NCBI GenBank assembly: GCA_963933115.1
Contig: CAWVSL010000014.1
Span: forward strand, 1 to 60,393
DNA from: JALJPB01 sp963933115
GTDB lineage: Bacteria > Pseudomonadota > Gammaproteobacteria > Enterobacterales > Alteromonadaceae
Length of the DNA stretch: 60,393 nucleotides
Direction of reading: 5' to 3'
Position numbers and translations under genes: made by a program. The notes beneath the pieces were generated by a model. The model saw only the letters and a list, made by a program, of their open reading frames with translations. It had not been told where the DNA came from and made no database searches. Below, one piece after another: positions 55,019-60,393 of the stretch. Each line of letters opens with the position of its first letter. Positions within the stretch are counted from its first letter, which is position 1.

Positions 55019-55097
55019 CAAATTAATACACAGTAAATTAATAATTTGTTACTCATCACCTGTGGCAAACGAGAAACGACTATAGCGTTTTAGACCA

Positions 55098-55577
55098 TTA
55101 TTTTATCTGAAAGTCTCGCCGCACCCGACGTAATAATAAAAACACCCATGGCCAAATTATGATGGTGGTCACTACAGGATACAAGTAACTCGGTAAAAAC
55201 TGCACATCACTTAGAAACCTCTGCAGCCAAAAAACAAGCAGATGATACAAGGCGGCAGATAGCCCAACTATCATAGCTTGTTGCCACAATGAAAAATTGC
55301 GTATTTTTTGACAATTAACAACGATAATGTAGACCGAAATAGCCATTGCTGCGGCATGGACACCTAGAACCGACCCTAATAACACATCGAGAATGATACC
55401 CATTACCCAAGCAGTAATGACATTGACTTTATTGGGTAATGCCATACTCCAGTAAAGTAAGACAACCAGCACCCAGTTGGGTCGAAAAGCATCTATGCTC
55501 AACGGCATTGGCATAATACTCACCACTAAGGCAATTAACAGGGTAAATAATATAATAATACCATTATTTGCCAGCAT
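55098..55577 (-). CDS. mreD: Rod shape-determining protein MreD
   Basis: 159 residues, about five membrane helices with few loops (GIIILFTLLIALVVSIMPMPLSIDAFRPNWVLVVLLYWSMALPNKVN). The motif RPNW.LV.L.YW is characteristic. The ATG at 55577 overlaps the end of mreC by 14 bp. Part of the elongasome with MreB and MreC. Confidence 0.95.
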   Translation of the reverse strand: MLANNGIIILFTLLIALVVSIMPMPLSIDAFRPNWVLVVLLYWSMALPNKVNVITAWVMGIILDVLLGSVLGVHAAAMAISVYIIVVNCQKIRNFSLWQQAMIVGLSAALYHLLVFWLQRFLSDVQFLPSYLYPVVTTIIIWPWVFLLLRRVRRDFQIK

Positions 55578-56454
55578 CAACTTGCTCCTCTGTTAAAGTG
55601 GTTTTTGCTGATTTAGCGGCAAACACTCCACTACTTTTTTCAGGCCATAACAATAACAGGTAACGCAATCGGTCAATCTGAGCAACAGGCTGGCTATAAA
55701 CTTGGGCAAACGGACGCGATAAGTCTTGGCTAATATTAGTGACTATCGATACCGGATAACCTTCTGGGTATTTATCCCCTAAACCAGAAGTCACTAATAA
55801 ATCACCTATTTGTATATCGGCACTGTGCGACAGATACAAATGGTTTAATCGGTCAATCCGCCCTGCACCGTTGGCAATTACCCTAAGTCCATTGCGCTTA
55901 ACTCGCACTGGTACGGCATGATTAACATCGGTAATTAATATCACTCGGCTACTAATAGTACCAACATGCATAATCTGACCCACAATACCCTGGTCATCTA
56001 ATACCGGTTGTCCTTCATACACACCGTCGCTTGCTCCGCGATTAATAATAACGTGATGGGTATAAGGGTCACTATCGACCGATAAGATCTCAGCGACCAT
56101 TTTTTTAACTTCAGAGCGAAGTGGCGAAGCAAGTAATAAGCGTAAACGATTATTCTCTAATTTAACAATTTCAAGTTGCATTACCTGTTCATGCAATTTC
56201 AATTCATTAATCTTATAGTCTTGGTTAGTTTTAATTAAATGGCGACGAGAGACAATATTTTCAGAAGCCCATGCCATAAATTGGTTAGGCGTATTGGCCA
56301 GATATTGCAATGGGCTAACAATAGACTGCAAGGAACCTCGCAAACCTTCAAAACTATTAATTTTATGATCAAAAAACATTAGCGCCCCAGAAAAAATCAA
56401 CACCAAGGCAAGTCGGTGTTGTGGGGATGGTCCTGCTTTAAAGATAGGATTCAT
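55564..56454 (-). CDS. mreC: Rod shape-determining protein MreC
   Basis: 296 residues from ATG 56454 (MNPIFKAGPSPQHRL), the normal N-terminus; an open frame upstream runs back into mreB and is not needed. One membrane helix (LALVLIFSGALMFFDHKI), a coiled coil (about 75-105) and the two-barrel periplasmic domain with RGASDGVYEGQPVLDDQGIVGQI. It links MreB to cell-wall enzymes. Confidence 0.95.
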   Translation of the reverse strand: MNPIFKAGPSPQHRLALVLIFSGALMFFDHKINSFEGLRGSLQSIVSPLQYLANTPNQFMAWASENIVSRRHLIKTNQDYKINELKLHEQVMQLEIVKLENNRLRLLLASPLRSEVKKMVAEILSVDSDPYTHHVIINRGASDGVYEGQPVLDDQGIVGQIMHVGTISSRVILITDVNHAVPVRVKRNGLRVIANGAGRIDRLNHLYLSHSADIQIGDLLVTSGLGDKYPEGYPVSIVTNISQDLSRPFAQVYSQPVAQIDRLRYLLLLWPEKSSGVFAAKSAKTTLTEEQVDAGK

Positions 56455-56473
56455 ATAAAGGTATATATAAGTA

Positions 56474-57517
56474 TTATTCGTAAGAGAATAAATCACCACC
56501 GTGCATATCAATCATCTCTAATGCTTTACCGCCGCCTCTTGCCACACACGTTAAAGGGTCGTCAGCAACAACAACAGGAATACCTGTTTCTTCCATTAAT
56601 AACCGGTCAAGATCTCTTAGCAAGGCCCCACCACCAGTTAATACCATGCCTCGCTCTGAAATATCAGAAGCTAACTCTGGGGGTGACTGTTCTAACGCTA
56701 CCATAATGGCACTAACGATGCCCGTTAGAGGCTCTTGTAGGGCTTCAAGAATTTCATTACTGTTTAGGGTAAAACTTCTAGGAACCCCTTCTGCCAAGTT
56801 ACGGCCTCGCACTTCAATCTCAATTAACTCTTCACCCGGGTAGGCTGAACCAATTTCATGTTTAATACGCTCAGCGGTTGCTTCGCCGATAAGGCTACCA
56901 AAATTACGACGCACATAATTGATAATCGCCTCATCAAATTTATCTCCACCAATTCGCACTGACGACGAATACACCACACCGTTTAACGAGATAATACCCA
57001 CTTCAGTGGTCCCGCCACCAATATCAACGACCATAGAACCGGTAGCTTCAGACACTGGCATACCTGCACCAATGGCAGCGGCCATAGGTTCGTCAATTAA
57101 ATAAACCTCACGCGCGCCCGCACCCATGGCTGACTCACGAATAGCACGGCGTTCAACTTGGGTAGAACCACAAGGTACACAGACTAAAACACGAGGGCTG
57201 GGTCGTAAAAAATTATTACTGTGCACTTGTTTGATAAAGTGCTGCAGCATTTTCTCAGTAACAAAAAAGTTAGCAATAACTCCATCTTTCATTGGCCGAA
57301 TGGCTTCAATATTTCCTGGTGTACGGCCCAACATAGCTTTAGCTGCAGTGCCAACCGCAGCGACACTCTTAGAGCCACCGGTTCGGTCTTGACGAATAGC
57401 CACCACTGAAGGTTCGTTTAAGACAATACCTTGGTCTTTAACATAAATAAGCGTATTAGCGGTACCCAAATCAATGGATAGGTCGTTAGAAAACATGCCA
57501 CGAATTTTTTTAAACAT
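56474..57517 (-). CDS. mreB: Rod shape-determining protein MreB (bacterial actin)
   Basis: 347 residues, full length. Actin-family motifs: phosphate 1 SIDLGTANTLIYV, phosphate 2 VVDIGGGTTEVGIISL and adenosine motif MVLTGGGALLRDLDRLL. It polymerises under the inner membrane and organises sidewall growth. First gene of mreBCD, followed closely by mreC (20 bp). Confidence 0.98.
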   Translation of the reverse strand: MFKKIRGMFSNDLSIDLGTANTLIYVKDQGIVLNEPSVVAIRQDRTGGSKSVAAVGTAAKAMLGRTPGNIEAIRPMKDGVIANFFVTEKMLQHFIKQVHSNNFLRPSPRVLVCVPCGSTQVERRAIRESAMGAGAREVYLIDEPMAAAIGAGMPVSEATGSMVVDIGGGTTEVGIISLNGVVYSSSVRIGGDKFDEAIINYVRRNFGSLIGEATAERIKHEIGSAYPGEELIEIEVRGRNLAEGVPRSFTLNSNEILEALQEPLTGIVSAIMVALEQSPPELASDISERGMVLTGGGALLRDLDRLLMEETGIPVVVADDPLTCVARGGGKALEMIDMHGGDLFSYE

Positions 57518-57769
57518 GAGGATGAAGCGTCCTTAAAGTATCAAGTTCACAACAGGAACTACAATTTTATCTTAGATCGGACAATCATACCCTAGAGTTA
57601 GGGGCTTGTGTTGCTTCTTTTGACAAATGAAGGTAAAAAAATAACTTAAATTAAAAATTAAGCTTAATCTCACCAAAAAATAAGAGAATAGCTTGCTTGA
57701 TTGCAATGTTAGAAAGAGCCAATAATAGCATTCATTCAATTATTTATTACCCCTTTTTACTCGTTATAG

Positions 57770-58192
57770 TCACCTCAAACTCTTCGCATCAACAATAATA
57801 GTCCGAGAGTTTATCCCACAAGTCCCCGTGCTTTCGATATGATAATAAACCACATCAAATAATTTAAAGTCAGTGCATTTAACAACAACATAACACGCCA
57901 TAATCCCCTTAACATTACCGCCGCCAATGTTGTCGTATGTCAGGGTATCATCACAACGCGAAGCAATTAAATTAAAGGTTATAGGGAAAAGCTCATTCAA
58001 GCGCCTTTCAGCGCCAATATTAGCAACACTAAGTGCACGAGTACCGTTAACTTGACTGGCAATTGTGTTAACGCTACTTTGCATCATATTACCCAACGTG
58101 GTCCCTAAAAGCATTACAACAACGATAATGAATAAAGCGATCAATATGCTGCTACCTTTTTGGCGTTTACTACCTGTTTTTTTAGGGAACAT
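57770..58192 (-). CDS. mshP: MSHA biogenesis protein MshP
   Basis: 140 residues. A short basic leader (KKTGSKRQKG) precedes SSILIALFIIVVVMLLGTTLGNMM, a pilin-like hydrophobic helix; residues 50-140 are a small exported domain with cysteines. MshP is a minor-pilin-like protein of the mannose-sensitive haemagglutinin type IV pilus. It overlaps mshO by 11 bp. No mshQ follows before mreB. Confidence 0.85.
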   Translation of the reverse strand: MFPKKTGSKRQKGSSILIALFIIVVVMLLGTTLGNMMQSSVNTIASQVNGTRALSVANIGAERRLNELFPITFNLIASRCDDTLTYDNIGGGNVKGIMACYVVVKCTDFKLFDVVYYHIESTGTCGINSRTIIVDAKSLR

Positions 58193-59057
58193 TTAGCACC
58201 TGTGCTTGGTTATGAAAGGTAAGATACTCAGTGTTTTTAGAAAATTGCAGGGTGATATCAACCAAGGTATTACTGAAGGAACTTGCTTTTTTAACCGTAA
58301 ATGAGGTGCCCGCCAAATCAATGCCCTCAGCCATTAGCACACCAACACCTGTTAATGGCTCATCATTGTTGTCTAATTTACCGGTTAATGCTTTACTATT
58401 TTCATCTAATTCTATGCCATTAAAGCCATAGTCAGTATATCGGGTTAATAGACCTTCACTAGCGCAGTAAGCAACAGGTTCGTTGACAAAGAAGATACGT
58501 TTAGTGGGGGAATTTTCAGTGAAATAAACTTGCTCTTCTAACTCAATTGTCCATAAATTATCAATAATTTTACCGATGGATCTTCTTCCCTCAGAATCTA
58601 AAGCATACCTTATGGTACTTTTTTCAATCGTGTCATAAACCTGATCAACTTCCAGTGGATTAACCACCACATGAACCACACCACTTAATTGGCTATCATC
58701 AAACCTAACCACTGTGATTGTTGTGTCAATACCTTCGGGGTCAAACGCTTCTGGTACAGCAGGAACCTCTAGGCTAATACCAATGACAAGTGTCGGGATA
58801 TATTCAAGACATTTGACGGTCTCGTCTGAAAAGACTCTGACACTATTAGGCAAGGCCGTACGAATTTCTCTGTTTAAGCGCTCAACAGAAAAACGTACAT
58901 TGGAAGTAAGCGCTTCACGCTCGCTGACATCTAAAAAAATTTGGCTTGAGGCCTTAATAATACCGCCGGCGCCCATCGCAGTCATACCTAAGAGCACCAT
59001 AACCATACACAGTTCTATTAGAGTAAATCCTTTACTGACTCTTGCTCTTTTAGCCAT
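58182..59057 (-). CDS. mshO: MSHA pilin-like protein MshO
   Basis: 291 residues. Prepilin cleavage site SKG|FTLIEL at residues 9-15, followed by the hydrophobic helix CMVMVLLGMTAMGAGGIIKASSQIF. The large C-terminal region fits the MshO minor pilins in length and position. Between mshD and mshP. Confidence 0.88.
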   Translation of the reverse strand: MAKRARVSKGFTLIELCMVMVLLGMTAMGAGGIIKASSQIFLDVSEREALTSNVRFSVERLNREIRTALPNSVRVFSDETVKCLEYIPTLVIGISLEVPAVPEAFDPEGIDTTITVVRFDDSQLSGVVHVVVNPLEVDQVYDTIEKSTIRYALDSEGRRSIGKIIDNLWTIELEEQVYFTENSPTKRIFFVNEPVAYCASEGLLTRYTDYGFNGIELDENSKALTGKLDNNDEPLTGVGVLMAEGIDLAGTSFTVKKASSFSNTLVDITLQFSKNTEYLTFHNQAQVLNVP

Positions 59058-59103
59058 TAGCGCCTCTTATTATCAGTGATGACCAAACCAAGAGTCCTTC
59101 TCA

Positions 59104-59712
59104 TTAGTAATTTGTCCGATACGTCGCGAAATTAATCGTAGATCCCGAAGGGTCAGTTATGGCGATTGAAATAAGCTTAGCGGTATGAATATTATCGATA
59201 GCAGTATCTCCAGAACACACACCATCATAATTACTGTCATTACAAACACTAACCTCAACATTAAAGCCGATATAAAGTTCACGGGTTGTGTTTTTATTTA
59301 CCCCATGATAATCATCAACATCATCGAAGTTATCGAAAGCATAATCAATTTTATCAGTTGCTTGGACCGGATCATCACTAACCACATCAAAGTTTTCGAA
59401 TACTTCATTACCATCCCTGCCTAAAATAGCAGAACAGCTTATTGACTCTACCCCAAGAATTTGTTCTCCACAGCGAATTTTACCACCTGCCATATCTGAA
59501 TTTTCATCAAAGGCTTTATCAACAATTTCATTCATTATTGACTGACCTAATTCAGCAGCACGAATTGTATGAATATTTTTGAAACTTTGCTCCATAACAG
59601 GAAAAAGTAAAGTCGCGACCATAGGTAAAACCAAGGCCAAGGTGACAATACCAATGACCATTTCAATTAAGGTAAAACCTTGTTGTTTCTGCGCCGCATT
59701 AGTCAGTATCAT
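59104..59712 (-). CDS. mshD: MSHA pilin-like protein MshD
   Basis: About 202 residues from ATG 59712, chosen because it gives a short leader before the prepilin site (KQQG|FTLIEM) and does not overlap mshC strongly. ATG 59736 and one further upstream are also in frame. A hydrophobic helix (VIGIVTLALVLPMVATLLFPV) is followed by an exported domain. Minor pilin of the MSHA system. Confidence 0.87.
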   Translation of the reverse strand: MILTNAAQKQQGFTLIEMVIGIVTLALVLPMVATLLFPVMEQSFKNIHTIRAAELGQSIMNEIVDKAFDENSDMAGGKIRCGEQILGVESISCSAILGRDGNEVFENFDVVSDDPVQATDKIDYAFDNFDDVDDYHGVNKNTTRELYIGFNVEVSVCNDSNYDGVCSGDTAIDNIHTAKLISIAITDPSGSTINFATYRTNY

Positions 59713-59719
59713 TGAGGGA

Positions 59720-60241
59720 TTATAAGATGACCGCATGAATATAGCCCTCGGCTTCAATACGTATGGTGAGTCGTGGAGAGCCTTCAATAATAATATCTAT
59801 TGGACAAGGAGAGAGCTCACAGACTGGACGTCCTAAAAAGTCAAACATAAAAAATTGGTTTTGCGTATAACTGGCACTATTACCCGTAATAATAACTGAG
59901 GTATCACTATCACCTGTCCAATTATCATTAAAGGTTAATAGACCTTCCGCGTTAGTTAATGGACCTTCTACGTTGCAGTTATCGGGCTGACCCAGTACTT
60001 TTTGGGTGATTAAGACACAATAAATAGTTTGAGTATCCTGCATGGCAAGTTGCTGAATAGCACGTAACGTCGAAATAGTTTCAGCACGGACAGCGGGGGC
60101 TTGAAATCCTTCATCGCTAATATAGCGAGTGTCAAACATAGAGATAAAAATACTAATAATAACCATGACTATACACAGTTCTATTAAGGTAAAACCCTTC
60201 TTTCTTTTGAGGTGTAATTCAAATAGACTGTTCATCGTCAT
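59720..60241 (-). CDS. mshC: MSHA pilin-like protein MshC
   Basis: 173 residues. Prepilin site KRKKG|FTLIELCIVMVIISIF near residues 12-16, then a GspH/MshC-like domain. ATG 60241 and 60235 are both possible. It is the first gene after tandem terminators that separate it from the upstream gene at the window edge, so mshCDOP may have reduced or separate transcription. Confidence 0.88.
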   Translation of the reverse strand: MTMNSLFELHLKRKKGFTLIELCIVMVIISIFISMFDTRYISDEGFQAPAVRAETISTLRAIQQLAMQDTQTIYCVLITQKVLGQPDNCNVEGPLTNAEGLLTFNDNWTGDSDTSVIITGNSASYTQNQFFMFDFLGRPVCELSPCPIDIIIEGSPRLTIRIEAEGYIHAVIL

Positions 60242-60265
60242 AATTGACCACTCTAACTAAAAAAT

Positions 60266-60294
60266 CCGTAATGATCAATTAAAGCTCATTACGG
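60266..60294 (-). terminator. Second of two tandem hairpin terminators before mshC
   Basis: CCGTAATGA (60266-60274) pairs with TCATTACGG (60286-60294). Read on the minus strand it is followed by ATTTTTTAG. It is a near copy of the hairpin at 60314-60342. Confidence 0.75.
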
Positions 60295-60313
60295 CGTACT
60301 TAAAATAAAAAAA

Positions 60314-60342
60314 CCATAATGATCAGTGACGACTCATTATGG
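60314..60342 (-). terminator. First of two tandem hairpin terminators after the upstream (probable pilin) gene
   Basis: CCATAATGA (60314-60322) pairs with TCATTATGG (60334-60342). Read on the minus strand it is followed by seven T and then ATTTTA, a good intrinsic terminator. It starts 24 bp after the upstream stop codon. Confidence 0.82.
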
Positions 60343-60365
60343 ATTATCTTATTTATACCTAAGTA

Positions 60366-60393
60366 TTAACAAGCATCGGTATTAACAACCGCT
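60366..60393 (-). CDS. C-terminal end of an upstream gene, probably the MSHA pilin MshA/MshB
   Basis: Only the last codons are present, reading AVVNTDAC and stop TAA at 60366. The terminal cysteine and the place directly before mshC suggest a pilin subunit (major pilin MshA in the usual order), but too little sequence is available to prove it. The tandem terminators follow it. Confidence 0.4.

Noticed and set aside
1..60393. Mobile element, prophage, defence island or toxin-antitoxin system
   Set aside because: No transposase, integrase, phage structural gene, terminal inverted repeats or toxin-antitoxin pair was found; gene order is conserved core chromosome throughout.

Overview
The window reads as a contiguous piece of chromosome from a marine, AT-rich gammaproteobacterium of the Alteromonadales, most like Colwellia. 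This is a judgement from gene content, protein sequence and gene order; no search was run. Almost every gene belongs to a conserved gammaproteobacterial housekeeping neighbourhood (gltBD, lpoA-yraN-diaA-dolP, petABC-sspAB, rplM-rpsI, zapG-degQ-degS, murA-ibaG-mlaBCDEF, kdsD-kdsC-lptCAB-rpoN-hpf-ptsN-rapZ-npr, mreBCD-maf-rng-yhdP, MSHA pilus genes). I see no insertion sequence, prophage, CRISPR array, tRNA or rRNA.

Layout. 1-1624 (minus strand): a zinc-uptake-like unit. A perfect 30-bp palindrome resembling a Zur operator precedes a small secreted Cys-rich protein and then a TonB-dependent receptor with His/Glu/Asp-rich repeat loops; the receptor runs off the left edge. 1728-4562: ammonium transporter and an AstE/AspA-family metallo-hydrolase. 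4970-8633: rsmC, arcA, a stand-alone HPt protein facing arcA, and folE2. 9081-15079: glutamate synthase gltB-gltD. 15229-19695: rsmI, divergent from lpoA-yraN-diaA-dolP. 19748-23556 (minus): cytochrome bc1 petABC followed by sspA-sspB. 24105-24929 (minus): rplM-rpsI. 25209-29608: zapE, divergent from zapG-degQ-degS. 29702-34431 (minus): mlaFEDCB-ibaG-murA. 34773-42760 (plus): yrbG-kdsD-kdsC-lptC-lptA-lptB-rpoN-hpf-ptsN-rapZ-npr. 42931-47866: mgtE, pmbA, yjgA/darP and tldD. 47859-57517 (minus): nitrilase-family gene, yhdP, rng, maf, mreD, mreC, mreB. 57770-60393 (minus): mshP, mshO, mshD, mshC and the last codons of an upstream gene, probably a pilin.

Functional themes. Several neighbourhoods serve the envelope: Mla phospholipid transport, KDO synthesis and Lpt lipopolysaccharide export, MurA, LpoA, DolP, DegQ/DegS, YhdP and MreBCD. 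Nitrogen metabolism is represented by amt, gltBD, rpoN and the nitrogen PTS (ptsN, npr). Respiratory control is represented by arcA, a likely hptA and petABC.

The most interesting non-routine part is the left edge: the palindrome, the small CXXC protein and the repeat-bearing receptor. Second are the arcA/HPt pair and the tandem duplicated terminators between the probable pilin gene and mshC. The rest is ordinary, and I do not claim a wholly new system.
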